Origin: Saccharomycopsis fibuligera x Saccharomycopsis cf. fibuligera
Lineage: Eukaryota > Ascomycota > Saccharomycetes > Ascoideales > Saccharomycopsidaceae
Direction: 5' to 3'
Assembly (NCBI GenBank): GCA_001936135.1
Contig: CP012811.1
Coordinates: 2,418,001-2,482,000, forward strand
DNA: 64,000 nucleotides
Below the pieces are notes generated by a model. The model was not told the DNA's origin, searched no databases, and was given only the letters and a program-made list of their open reading frames with translations. How positions within the stretch are numbered: position 1 is the first letter of the stretch; every line of letters starts with the position of its first letter. Positions 22,528 to 32,741 of the stretch are shown here, piece after piece. The translations under genes and the position numbers were made by a program.

Positions 22528-25500
22528 TTAATATTTTTGACTTTTAGCTCTAGCTTGGAATTTCTTATTACCAGGTCCAGCCGGGGGTCTAAAACTATTA
22601 TGAACTGGCTTGCCTTTGTATGGGAGTCCCCTATAATTTGCATTGTGGAGATTTTGATTCTTGGCACCTTTGAAGTTAATGACTTTCTTGTCTTTGAAAA
22701 ATGAAGTGCCGGATGAAGTAGAATTGCTTTCGCTTTGATATTGAGAATTAGGGTGTCTCCAGCTATCAGTTCGGCTGGTTTTACTACCGTACTCGTTTTT
22801 GTTGCCCTGGTTCAAGTGTTTGGGTTTACCATAAGTACTATAACTTTTGGCATATTGATCATGACTTCCATTCTTAGAATAGTGATTAGTATGCAGTGAC
22901 CTTTCTGCATGCTGCAGCTGATATTTGTGACTTTGAGCATGCCTATAGTTACGGTCTTGACCATAGACTCCATCGTAGCCATTACTACCGCCGTGGCCCT
23001 TAGAAAGTTCTGACTGTTGCGCATCATGCTGTCGGTAATATTGATCATTAGTATCCTCGTAATAATGATTCACATACTGCTGCTCCAATGTGCGTTCTTG
23101 ATGATCAACTTGGCTATCATCTTCATCCCAAAACCCTTCATATTTGTCAAACCCGTAATTAACAAGTTTTTTTCGTTGATTATTCTGTGAAGTATTAGCA
23201 TGACCGTATAATCTGGTGATTGGTGGATAACTTGCTGCTCTTTGTGTGTCGTAATACCTAGAATCCCTTTTAGAATTGTGCTGCGAATTACCATACTGCT
23301 GGGTATCATATTGTGCCCCTGAATGAGCTGATTGCCGGTTCTGTTTAAATTTTTGAGTGGATTCTCTCGTAATAGCACTAGGGAAAGAAGTATTTGAACT
23401 CTCTTCTTCCGATTTAATTTCAACATTCTTCTGCTTATTCTTTTCCTTGCTCATTTCACTGTCTTGAAGAAGAAATGTGTTAGACTGCGATTTGACTTGT
23501 CCATCATCATAATTACGTATTCCAGTTGAGTGTCCATCTTCCTCGGGATATTCATCATAGTAATAACTTTGGTTGTTCCCATCAACATAGTAGGGTATTC
23601 CGTTGTTGTCATAATAGTATGGTCTCCCATATTCATCATATGGCTGGGGGTTTTCTTCTAAGGTTTTATTGTGACTTTCTGCATTCTCATCCAGTTGTTT
23701 AGAAATAGGACTTGAAAAGGTATGTTCTGTCGCTGCAATATAGTCATTATTGTAATCTTCATAGCCTAAAGCTGTATCCATTTGGGTAACATTATCAACT
23801 GTCCTGACGTTTGGGCCTTGCCCGTCTCGATAGTAGTGCAGCTCACCATTAGCATCAACAAAATATGGAAACCCGCTGTCATCATAATAGTAAGAGTTTC
23901 CATTTTCGTCTCGCTGATCTTCATTTACTTCATCTGCAGCAGTACTGGTACCAGAGGCGGCAAAATTATCGTTGCTACCGGAGGCCAGAGTATGTGTCTG
24001 GCCGTCATTTTGGATATTATTAAAAAGGGAAGCCTTTTTCTTAGCGTTAGCATAGTAATTGGCTGGTGTTTCATCTTTTTCGTAGTACTGTGATTCACCA
24101 TTTTCATTGACGAAGTATGGAATTCCGTAATCATCATAATAGCAAGGATTGCCATTTTCGTCATGTTGAACATCAGTCTGCGCCAGACCATCTACTATAG
24201 GATCCTCGGTTTTGATATCTCTACCAGCAGAACCGGGAACCGGCACATTTGCATCTGCAGTAGCGACATCAACAATATTTATGTCCCGGGCATCAGCGGA
24301 ATCTGTAGAAGTTGGATTTTTTAAAGTATCAGCTTTTTTTTTATGGCCACCGACCAAACCTTCTTGTTGAAAATTCTCTAGAGAGTTTGAGATGCTGGGT
24401 TCCTCACCATGCTGATAATAATGACTTTCACCATTTCCATTAACATAGTATGGAATTCCATTATCATCATAATAGTATTGGTTCCCGTTGCCATCGCGAA
24501 AAGGTTCTTCCTTAGAAGACGCAGAAGTAGCCTTAGCACTGTCTTTAGGGAAAGTGGCTATGCCATTATTTGTCAAAGTAGTTGTAGCATTATCTTGTGA
24601 TACAATGCTTGTATTTGATTTCGCAATCTTTTCCTTTTGCTTAGATTCATAAGCAGCCACAGCGGTATCAGCAGCACCGGTCTCTGACTTATTTGAATTC
24701 TTGTAATGATCATATTTATGCTCGTAATAATAGCGAGATGCTCCCTTTTTGTCTACATAATATGGCCTATTATCTTCATCGTAATAATAAGGATAGCTAC
24801 TTTCATCATAGTAAATATTTCCATGAGCAGCAGTAGTAGCAACAGCAGAACTACTAGAAATAGGAGCAGCACCGGTTGTTTTTGCATCAGCATGCAGAAT
24901 AGTGCTAGTAACAGCGCCAGCATTTACTACATTATCAATAGTAGTAGCCTTGCTGTCTTTTTCCATCTTGTCTTTGAGGGAAGCGCCAGAAAATTTTGGC
25001 ATTTTATTATTGTTTGGCTCCTTTCTTTCCGGATAATATTGTGATTCACCATTTTCATCAACAAAATATGGTTTACCAAAATAGTCAAAATAGTAAGCTT
25101 TGCCCTTTTCATCATAATTGATGTCTCCTTCGGTACTAGCGACATCTGTAACAGCTGTTGAGCTTTTTCCAGTTGGGTTTTTGTGGCGCTCAGTACTTGT
25201 AGTATTAGCATTAGTATGATCATTAATAGTAAAAGTGGCAACATCAACGTGTTTGGTAGCGTCACTGTGATGCAAACTCGCACCAGTTTTGTTTTGAAAC
25301 TCTGTAGCAATTCTAGATTCTGGAACAAGTAAAGTCGACGATTGCTCATAGTATTGTGACTTTCCGTTCTTGTTAACAAAATATGGTCTTCCTTCATCAT
25401 CATAATAATAAGGATTGCCATTCTTGTCATATTTGGTTTCCTCGCCTTCTTCAGAGGCCATATTATTAGTATCAATAGCATTAACAGTACCTTCATCAAC

Positions 25501-28500
25501 CGCATCATTGTTAGCTAGCTCGTTTTGTTGAGGAGTTTGACCGGATTCATTTGGTAGCTGCTTATGCCCATGATCATCGTCGTAATAGTGAGATTCACCG
25601 TTCTCGTCAACATAATATGGTTTACCATTATCATCGTAGTAGTAAGGGTTGCTATTTTCGTCATATTGAACGTCATCCTCGATAGCAGTAGCGGCCTCAG
25701 GAGCGCCACCTTCAGCAGCAGCAATTTTGGTAGCAGTTGCTTCAACCTCAGCTGCCTTAGCGTTATCACCCCCACTAGTAGTAACCTTGGTGGAAATTTC
25801 ACCGCTTTGGCCAATACCAAAAGTACCTTTATCTGGCATAGATTTAGTTACACTAGCAGCTTGGCCATTACTTGCATCTGATAGCTTTTCATCGTGGCAC
25901 AGCTCTCTATTAGCATTGTCATGAACAGGAGTAATTGTTAATGTAGAAACATTAGCAGAAACAGGAAGCTCACCTTGAAAACCATCAACTAAAACTCTCG
26001 AGGTTTCCTTTTTATCCTCCTGTTCAGCGATAGCACTGCCAGATTTAAGAGCTTTCTGATGTACAGCTTCGTCATAATAATGCGTTTCGCCATCTGTGTC
26101 AACATAGTAAGGCACTCCATTATCGTCATAGTAGTATGGATTCCCATTTGCATCTACCTCAACATCTGTGGCCAAATCAGTAACAGTACCCGGAGCAGTA
26201 TCGGAAGACGTGGCAGCATCAGTAGTGCTCGCAGAAATAGCAGCATCTCTAGTGGTTGAATAATCTTGCTCATTGTAATAATGCAGCTCACCATTTGTAT
26301 CAACAAAATAAGGTATTCCATCATCATCATAATAATATGGATTCCCGTTATCATCAAAATTTGTGTCCTCGTTATCAGCAACGGCTGCATCAGTAACAGT
26401 GCTTGGTATGGTTTCTGTTGAAGCATTACCAATCTCTGGAGGTGGATTTCTGTCATTATACAAGGCACTATCATATTGATTCCCGGTGTCAAGATCATCT
26501 TCATAGTCATTATAGTTTTCACCAGCACTAATAGTATCAACATTGTTATGATTAGTTTTGTTATAGTCATACTCTTTCTTTTTCACTTCTTTTTCAGTTC
26601 GTGCGTCAACGGCACCAATTTTTTTGAAAAACATATCGGCCAAATTCACAGACAGCGCAACTGCCGATGAAAGCTTGCCATTCTTGCCAACCTTCTTGTT
26701 CTTTGCCCCTAGTGAGGAATACAAAGATGTTGATAATACTGATTCTGGTGATGACGGTGAAAACAGCAGTTTCACGTCTCGTTTCTTTTGAGCTACTGAA
26801 GAATTGGATCTATTCAGTTTCAGCAGCTTCAATTTGTCTAATCTGGATCGTGGCTGTTTGTGCTTGAACACATCGTATAAACTGCGGGGCTTGGAGGATG
26901 CAAAAAGATCTTTAAAATTATTGGCGTTTTCGTTTTCTGAAACTTTAGATTTACTAGTACTGCTAGATTTGTCAACTTTATCAGCATTGTTAATCAAAAC
27001 AGGCTTAACAGATGTTTTCAATTTTTTAGTAAAATCCTTATCAAGAGCATCTTCTGAAGACTTTCTTTTCTTCACTGGGGAATGGCCTAACGCGAAAACT
27101 CGCCCATTGTTAGCTGCACTAGAAAACTCTTTAAATTCTTGGTTGAACTTTTTCTCTCTTTTGGTAACCATCGGGGTACGGGTACTTTCAATGTAAATGT
27201 TGGCAAATGGACCTGTTTCCGAGGAACTGGCAGATGGCAAAGCTTTATCATTGTTGTTTAGTTTTGCCTTTGAGTTTGATTTTGACCTGCTGGCACTAGT
27301 ATCTGCACTCTTAGTTCTAGCTCCGGGTTTTCCACTAATTGTGATTCCAGAAGCTTTCTGTTTTGACATGGCTATAGGTTCTTCATCACTGGCAACATAT
27401 TCTTCATTATCATTCGCGTCATTATTTTCTTCTTCAATATCATAGTAATCATAATCTTCATTAGTATCTCTACTGTCATTGTTATTGTCATTCTCGCCTT
27501 TATCTTCATCTTTCTCTTCATCGCTAATGAAGTCTTTCCATCTGGTTCTCCTTTTGGGGACAATTGGTGCTTCTTCTTCTTTTTCTTCTGTTTCTATTTC
27601 TTTTATTTCTTCATCATCATCATCCACGTCTTTATCGTCGTCCTCATATTGTTTCTGAGTAAATTTTTTGCTGATTTTTACTTTTTTATTGATAACTTTC
27701 GACTCATATTCGTCAGCATCGTTATTTGAGTTTCTGCGAGTGATCAATTTTTTTCTCGGGTCCTGCCATATTTTAGCACTAGCATTGGAAATTTCTGATT
27801 TATTCTCGGCCTTTGTTTGTCTAAAATCTGTGTCATTTCTATCCAGCGCTTCGAGAAATTTTGTGTTGTTTATTTTCTCTGCTGCTATTGCTGTTGAATT
27901 TCTATTACCAAGTCTCTTAGTAGCAGCGATTTGTACATCTTTTTCTTTTTTTTGTTCTTCTACTTCCTCTTCATCCTCAGTCACATTATCCTTATGATTA
28001 TCATTATCAGACTCCAGAGAAATACTAGCTAGATCTATCACCTCCACATTTGTTATTGACACAGGTCGAGGGGGTTTGGCTGCTAGAGTAGGATTATATG
28101 ATAATTGACTATTGAGAGTTATACGACCAGTACTTGCCCCATTAAAATGTCTGCGTCTAGTGGATGCAAGCATTGCTGCCATTTCTTGCCTTACATCAGC
28201 AATGCTAAAAGTGCCGCCTTCATTTTTGCCTACTGGCGCATTAGATGCTTGTGATGGTACTGCATTTGTTGTTGATTGTGATGCAGAAGAACGCCGCGTT
28301 GCGAATTTTTGAAGAGTCTCTAAACTAGATGAAGAGGGGTGAATACGACCTGCAACCGAACTAGTAAAGGGACCCAACTGTTCAAGTTTTGTGGAAATCA
28401 ATTCCTTGAGCTGAGCTTTTTCCCTTCCCTTTGCTTCTTCGGACGCCAAATACACTTCAATTCTTTTTCTTGAACTAGCAATCTTGGCTCCTATGTATCC

Positions 28501-29742
28501 TTTGCTGACAATTCCCTCAATATTGCCACGGCAAAAGCGACTGCCGCATAAACAACCTCGGAATTGATGAAGCAATCCACTGGTTCCATAATCGTAACAA
28601 ATTTCTGTTCCTTGAGGTATAGTGGTACCCTTTGGAACAAACATTCCAAGGTGTGGAACCCCACCAACGTACCGTTTCTGCAACACCACATTAGGTGCAC
28701 AGCTATGATTAACATATTTTGCTTGTGCTTTGGTGATATCAATGATAAAATCGTTTTCTAGTTCCATAAACCAGAAATTCTTCCATCCAGACACATCTTT
28801 ATGTTCCTGGGATCTAATGCTACCTTTGACACGACGATCCATTTCAAAATACGGTATCACTTCACCAGTAATTTCCATTATAAGCTCACCTTCAGTAAAA
28901 TTTCTCGTGGTCCGTATTCCGACTCCAAGATTGTGACTAGTGCCATCAGGTAGCGTTCGTGGGAAAGTCTTAAAAGGTTCAAATCCTGTTGTCTGAGCGG
29001 CAGTACTGCCCGACTGATGCCCAACATCACGCCAAATATTGATAAAATTTTTGATTGTACGATTACCGCAGCTGAGATTACCATGAGAGCAAATCCACGA
29101 GGTACATTCAACATTACGTTGAAAATTGACACAGTCAAAAAGACATTTTTGATCTGTTGGACAAGAGCATTTGTTTCGGGTCGCTAATATTACATCATTG
29201 CGCTTGATGAGGTTTGTCAGGAACAAGTAACGATTAGTATGTGTAAACAGTTTGAAATTGATGTAAACTGCATCACCAGATTGAGACGCTTCTGCTTTTA
29301 CAGGGCCCGGATTATGTTGTTTTGTTAAAGGTGATGAAGATGAAGGTATTATTGAGTTGGATGGCGACGATGAATATATGGAACTTGCCGATTGTGATGA
29401 CGAATGACGAGTATTAATGGCGTTGGAAGATGTTGATACAGCTGGCGACAGAGTTCTTTTCCTGTTATTGGTGCCAGACAAGCCTTTTTTGCGTATTGAT
29501 GACGATTTATTCTTAGCACTGGTTGATTTAGAGCTGTTGTTGTTATTAGCTTGCCTGGAGATGCCATTATATGCTCTTTCAACTGTGGTTAAGAGGAGAC
29601 CTTCACCCACATCCGGTAACGGGGTATTTTGCAAGAAATCTTCAAGATAGCAAAAAGAAACTCTTTTAGAAGTGGCTCTGCTATTGCGATACAAGTTAGT
29701 AGCGCTAATATTGGGGCTCCTTTCCCTGGTGGGCTTGCTCAT
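22528..29742 (-). CDS. Giant SET-domain protein with dispersed Asp-Asn-Gly-Tyr-Tyr repeats
   Basis: This is a 2404-residue protein, predicted to be a nuclear lysine methyltransferase. Residues 1-150 are basic and Ser-rich. Residues 192-225 are a Cys-rich AWS-like zinc region (CSCPTDQKC, then CVNF, ECTSWIC and CGN). The SET domain spans about 270-386, with the cofactor motif YVNHSCAPN (343-351) and ICYDYG (381-386). The post-SET cysteines CLCGSRFCRG are at 397-406. This AWS-SET-post-SET order is that of the Set2/Ash1-like family. A long acidic and Lys-rich linker follows. Ten 27-residue repeat units lie between residues 1130 and 2062, and a Tyr/Gln/Asn/His-rich basic tail ends in KSQKY. All key cysteines and the NHSC motif are present, so activity is plausible. 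The ATG at 29742 is the first in frame. The histone target and the repeat's function are unknown. I do not recognise an orthologue. Confidence 0.85.
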   Translation of the reverse strand: MSKPTRERSPNISATNLYRNSRATSKRVSFCYLEDFLQNTPLPDVGEGLLLTTVERAYNGISRQANNNNSSKSTSAKNKSSSIRKKGLSGTNNRKRTLSPAVSTSSNAINTRHSSSQSASSIYSSSPSNSIIPSSSSPLTKQHNPGPVKAEASQSGDAVYINFKLFTHTNRYLFLTNLIKRNDVILATRNKCSCPTDQKCLFDCVNFQRNVECTSWICSHGNLSCGNRTIKNFINIWRDVGHQSGSTAAQTTGFEPFKTFPRTLPDGTSHNLGVGIRTTRNFTEGELIMEITGEVIPYFEMDRRVKGSIRSQEHKDVSGWKNFWFMELENDFIIDITKAQAKYVNHSCAPNVVLQKRYVGGVPHLGMFVPKGTTIPQGTEICYDYGTSGLLHQFRGCLCGSRFCRGNIEGIVSKGYIGAKIASSRKRIEVYLASEEAKGREKAQLKELISTKLEQLGPFTSSVAGRIHPSSSSLETLQKFATRRSSASQSTTNAVPSQASNAPVGKNEGGTFSIADVRQEMAAMLASTRRRHFNGASTGRITLNSQLSYNPTLAAKPPRPVSITNVEVIDLASISLESDNDNHKDNVTEDEEEVEEQKKEKDVQIAATKRLGNRNSTAIAAEKINNTKFLEALDRNDTDFRQTKAENKSEISNASAKIWQDPRKKLITRRNSNNDADEYESKVINKKVKISKKFTQKQYEDDDKDVDDDDEEIKEIETEEKEEEAPIVPKRRTRWKDFISDEEKDEDKGENDNNNDSRDTNEDYDYYDIEEENNDANDNEEYVASDEEPIAMSKQKASGITISGKPGARTKSADTSASRSKSNSKAKLNNNDKALPSASSSETGPFANIYIESTRTPMVTKREKKFNQEFKEFSSAANNGRVFALGHSPVKKRKSSEDALDKDFTKKLKTSVKPVLINNADKVDKSSSTSKSKVSENENANNFKDLFASSKPRSLYDVFKHKQPRSRLDKLKLLKLNRSNSSVAQKKRDVKLLFSPSSPESVLSTSLYSSLGAKNKKVGKNGKLSSAVALSVNLADMFFKKIGAVDARTEKEVKKKEYDYNKTNHNNVDTISAGENYNDYEDDLDTGNQYDSALYNDRNPPPEIGNASTETIPSTVTDAAVADNEDTNFDDNGNPYYYDDDGIPYFVDTNGELHYYNEQDYSTTRDAAISASTTDAATSSDTAPGTVTDLATDVEVDANGNPYYYDDNGVPYYVDTDGETHYYDEAVHQKALKSGSAIAEQEDKKETSRVLVDGFQGELPVSANVSTLTITPVHDNANRELCHDEKLSDASNGQAASVTKSMPDKGTFGIGQSGEISTKVTTSGGDNAKAAEVEATATKIAAAEGGAPEAATAIEDDVQYDENSNPYYYDDNGKPYYVDENGESHYYDDDHGHKQLPNESGQTPQQNELANNDAVDEGTVNAIDTNNMASEEGEETKYDKNGNPYYYDDEGRPYFVNKNGKSQYYEQSSTLLVPESRIATEFQNKTGASLHHSDATKHVDVATFTINDHTNANTTSTERHKNPTGKSSTAVTDVASTEGDINYDEKGKAYYFDYFGKPYFVDENGESQYYPERKEPNNNKMPKFSGASLKDKMEKDSKATTIDNVVNAGAVTSTILHADAKTTGAAPISSSSAVATTAAHGNIYYDESSYPYYYDEDNRPYYVDKKGASRYYYEHKYDHYKNSNKSETGAADTAVAAYESKQKEKIAKSNTSIVSQDNATTTLTNNGIATFPKDSAKATSASSKEEPFRDGNGNQYYYDDNGIPYYVNGNGESHYYQHGEEPSISNSLENFQQEGLVGGHKKKADTLKNPTSTDSADARDINIVDVATADANVPVPGSAGRDIKTEDPIVDGLAQTDVQHDENGNPCYYDDYGIPYFVNENGESQYYEKDETPANYYANAKKKASLFNNIQNDGQTHTLASGSNDNFAASGTSTAADEVNEDQRDENGNSYYYDDSGFPYFVDANGELHYYRDGQGPNVRTVDNVTQMDTALGYEDYNNDYIAATEHTFSSPISKQLDENAESHNKTLEENPQPYDEYGRPYYYDNNGIPYYVDGNNQSYYYDEYPEEDGHSTGIRNYDDGQVKSQSNTFLLQDSEMSKEKNKQKNVEIKSEEESSNTSFPSAITRESTQKFKQNRQSAHSGAQYDTQQYGNSQHNSKRDSRYYDTQRAASYPPITRLYGHANTSQNNQRKKLVNYGFDKYEGFWDEDDSQVDHQERTLEQQYVNHYYEDTNDQYYRQHDAQQSELSKGHGGSNGYDGVYGQDRNYRHAQSHKYQLQHAERSLHTNHYSKNGSHDQYAKSYSTYGKPKHLNQGNKNEYGSKTSRTDSWRHPNSQYQSESNSTSSGTSFFKDKKVINFKGAKNQNLHNANYRGLPYKGKPVHNSFRPPAGPGNKKFQARAKSQKY
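23557..26355 (-). repeat. Ten coding repeats, each three nonapeptides of consensus DxNGxPxYY
   Basis: Units of 81 bp (27 residues) lie at 26275-26355, 26074-26154, 25582-25662, 25348-25428, 25033-25113, 24727-24807, 24415-24495, 24082-24162, 23830-23910 and 23557-23637. Each is three nonapeptides, for example DENGNPYYY, DDNGIPYYV and DENGESHYY. Centre-to-centre spacing is about 200-490 bp. The linkers are unrelated, Ala/Thr/Ser/Asn-rich and low in aromatics. Units differ at many codons, so the array is old and kept at the protein level. The aromatic-Asp-Gly pattern recalls OCRE octamer repeats and bacterial cell-wall-binding repeats, but identity with either is not shown. Confidence 0.92.
28525..29169 (-). 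other. AWS-SET-post-SET catalytic module
   Basis: Domain annotation within the giant SET gene. AWS cysteines start at residue 192, the NHSC motif is at residues 345-348 (about 28699-28710) and post-SET CxCGxxxCxG is at 397-406. The segment around GVGIRTTRNFTEGELIMEI matches the first SET strand and the cofactor loop. Confidence 0.85.
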
Positions 29743-31434
29743 TGTAGCGTGTTCATAGAAAAAGAGTAACTTGGATTTGTACTATTTGAGAGAATCGTGA
29801 TGATCTAGTTTGTAGAGTTAGTGGGTCGTAGTGATGATCCCTTGCATGTAAATGTAGGTGTAAACAAATTATTGTTATTAGACCAGCAGTTGTTTCCCAA
29901 TATCAATGTCGAATGAATATTATTGTTTATAATTGGATCATTGCAGGATGAATGAAGGAGTGCCAAGTTGAATGTGTGTAGTTTTTTGGCTTGGTTTTAA
30001 GACTATTATTATTATTATTATTATTATTATTTTTTCGCTTGTAGATATTTTTCGTTTTTCCGATTACTTACGTAAAATTAATTAATTAATTTTCCTTTCT
30101 ATTCACCATATTTGAGCGATGCCATAGCAAAACCACCGGACAATTAAGAACAATGCAAAGATACAAGTATGTGATGAAGGTACCGCTGTAGAAGATGTTC
30201 AACAGCTGGTTCGTCTCTTCTTGAAGATAAGATATAATTTGGTCACTATTGTTTTTTGAGTAATGACGACGACCAGTTGCACCAAGTTCAAGATTCGCTT
30301 CAAATGTGATCCACTATTCCATCAAGTATACCGGTCCAATGGTTTAGCACTCTTTCACACGACTTCAAAGCAAGGAACTGTAGATATCATACATTTGTTT
30401 TAAAGTACCCATTAGTATATATATCTCTTGTGCTGTTTGATGCAATACTTTGGACACAACACTATAGTAGTGAGAAATACCATTATCTACGGCGTCTGTT
30501 TCTTCAAACGTCAGAGTAATTCATTAGAGACATCCATGCGTATATTCAAGCTACTAGATAGTGAAAAGAGTATAGTACTTTTCGCGGTATAGCGAGAATG
30601 ATAATAATGAATTAGCAGTGATAAGGAAGGAATCCAGCCGTTTGGTTCGGATCTTGTGTTCCACTCCGAGCCCTCAGAAAAACATTACTCGATACAGCAA
30701 TGTCAAAACCATTGAGGGGTCTTTACACTTCTGGAATACTAGAAGATAAAACTCTTTATGCTGTACAGGGCCAGCTTTGTCAATAAAATATACTTGTTAG
30801 CTGTTGTATAAACTGCTCTATGAATGCTTACAGTTTGGCAATATGGTAAATTGCTATTCGGAAAGCGGCTTCTCAAAACTCTTGTGAGAATTTAACAGCA
30901 ATACACCACCTATTATCTGTTCTAATCCCTATAAAATGTCTGTTCGTCTCTGTTAGATTGTTGCTGTTATACGTTTGCCAAGTTGATGGAAGTTGATGTC
31001 GCCTACGTAATATTTTTATCCACTATAGGTTATTTGGGCGTATAGGTAGTCAAAGTTATATATATATATATATGTATGCTTATGGAAGATTCTTTGAAGG
31101 GCACTGTTTGTTACAACATTCATATATAGTATATTAGCACACAATCATACATTCCATCGCGTCTACATCCAATAATACCAAGAATTGCCAAAGTATATAT
31201 CAGGGTGTTAATTAGAACTTGATGTTCTGCAATATTTGAGTAAAAGATTGTAATTAAATTTGCTGAATGAGAAGTAAAAGAAGAGAGTTGGTTATGTTGA
31301 AAGAAAACTGTTGAGAAAAAGAAGACAAAAACAATTAAAAAAATATATAAAAACCCAAACTAAAAACGCAAAAAGAATATGTAAAATAGATCAAAATGTC
31401 AAGAGATATTTTTTTTTTTTTATAGAGAATCAGT
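29743..31434. other. Gene-free spacer, promoter side of the SET gene
   Basis: Contains an (ATT)n microsatellite at about 30004-30030, AATTAATTAATT near 30078 and a TA repeat near 31059-31072. No credible gene. A T run flanks the PXP2 stop at about 31410-31421. Confidence 0.6.
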
Positions 31435-32409
31435 TCACAATTTTGCAACCGGTTCAGACAATTTCATGTCACACCACTGACTAATCTCAACTGCCAAATC
31501 CCTAGCTCCTCTAACTTCATCCAACAGTGCTCCATTATTCACTGCGCCTCTCAAATGTCCCTTCAATTGAGGATTTACATCCTGCGGTACGAGACAAGCC
31601 ACCACCACCAAACTACTTTGGCTAGCACCAAGCACCCCAGTATAAGATAACAATGGGCCATAGACATGCTGTAATGTCCACTGAAGCAAATCAGGATACG
31701 ATGTATCCATTTGACCCTTGATACGGCGTGCCACTTTTCCATAAACAACGTCCCAAAATTCTAAACCTCTTGCTGTTTCTTCTTCATGCGTTAAGTTCTC
31801 CTGTGGGCGAAGTGGTTCGCTAGCAGCACGAAGGTCTATTGGCGTGGCGGATTTAAGTATACTGAGGGCATTAATGGCGCGTGGAAGTCCGCCTAGAGCA
31901 GCCCCTTTCAAAAGAGCTTCTCTTATCTGAGCAGCAATACGGCGCTGTTGCTCTTTTGCTGCAGTGTCTCGCTGGGATGTAACTAATGGTGCTTTTGGTT
32001 TCGAAGAGGACGAAAGCAATGAGGACGACGTTGATAACGATGATTGAAGAGATTCGAAAGAAGCAGGCGGCGTACCGTTGGTCAGCAACTCGATCGCCAG
32101 TTCTGCTTGTTTTATCGCTTTGGCAGCAGTCTCTATGGATACATCTGTATTCGTGGGGCTACTCTTCAGTTGCTGTGTTAATGTCAAAGACAATGCTAAA
32201 TGGAATATTTTGGGAATCTCTTTAGGCTGGTTGCAAATGGCAAAGGCAGCAGCAGCAATATAGTACCAGCTATGGGCAAGATGCGGAGCGGAGGCAAGAG
32301 TAGCGAGCCTAGTGGGAGTAAGAATGGCAGAGGTTTGTGATGGTGTAGTGTGGGTCATGTTAGAGGATGCTGGCTTGAAGTACCTTGCAATTGAGGTAAT
32401 CCATTTCAT
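31435..32409 (-). CDS. PXP2: Carboxymuconolactone decarboxylase/AhpD-like peroxisomal protein
   Basis: It belongs to the AhpD/CMD-like fungal family of which S. cerevisiae Pxp2 is a peroxisomal matrix member. The reaction is not established. The C-terminus is AKL, a usable PTS1 peroxisomal signal. The C-terminal half contains the family core, including GLEFWDVVYGKVARRIKGQ, LQWTLQHVYG and the stretch ending in HLRGAVNNGALLDEV. The N-terminal half is Ala/Leu/Ser-rich helix. ATG 32409 gives 324 residues starting MKWITSIARYFKP, a basic amphipathic leader. ATG 32358 gives 307 residues. A TATA tract at 32441-32460 lies only about 32 bp before the first ATG, so the second may be used by many transcripts. 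The family match is from memory and moderately sure. Confidence 0.65.
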   Translation of the reverse strand: MKWITSIARYFKPASSNMTHTTPSQTSAILTPTRLATLASAPHLAHSWYYIAAAAFAICNQPKEIPKIFHLALSLTLTQQLKSSPTNTDVSIETAAKAIKQAELAIELLTNGTPPASFESLQSSLSTSSSLLSSSSKPKAPLVTSQRDTAAKEQQRRIAAQIREALLKGAALGGLPRAINALSILKSATPIDLRAASEPLRPQENLTHEEETARGLEFWDVVYGKVARRIKGQMDTSYPDLLQWTLQHVYGPLLSYTGVLGASQSSLVVVACLVPQDVNPQLKGHLRGAVNNGALLDEVRGARDLAVEISQWCDMKLSEPVAKL

Positions 32410-32741
32410 TTTCTTGTGGGAGTAATGACAGGGTTTGTGGGTATATATATATGTATATATACAGCGTGAAAAATGGTAGTTGTGGATATAGATGTGTTGA
32501 GTGTGTTGGGTGCGATGGTGGTTGTTGAAAAAGCAGATGGAGCCGATCAGGTGCGGTGGAGAAAAATGTTGACAATCGCCTACCGCCATCCACACCCAAC
32601 CACTGGCTATCAGGCCATCGACTATCACCAACAGCGATTATCATATCTACTGGGCCAGATCATGGCGTGCTATCATCTGTACTACTATTATTGTTACTAT
32701 AGTATAGCGTACCATTACTTTTATTCGTATTATTAATCCTA
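32410..32741. other. Short spacer between PXP2 and AFG1
   Basis: Promoter of PXP2 with a TATA tract (32441-32460) and the 3' flank of AFG1. A near-cognate open frame continues through it from PXP2 but has no ATG. No other gene is seen. Confidence 0.6.

Noticed and set aside
28960-29000. GGTTCAAATCC, a perfect tRNA B-box-like word
   Set aside because: It lies inside the SET gene coding for conserved-looking sequence (FEPFKTF region), and no A-box or cloverleaf can be drawn around it.
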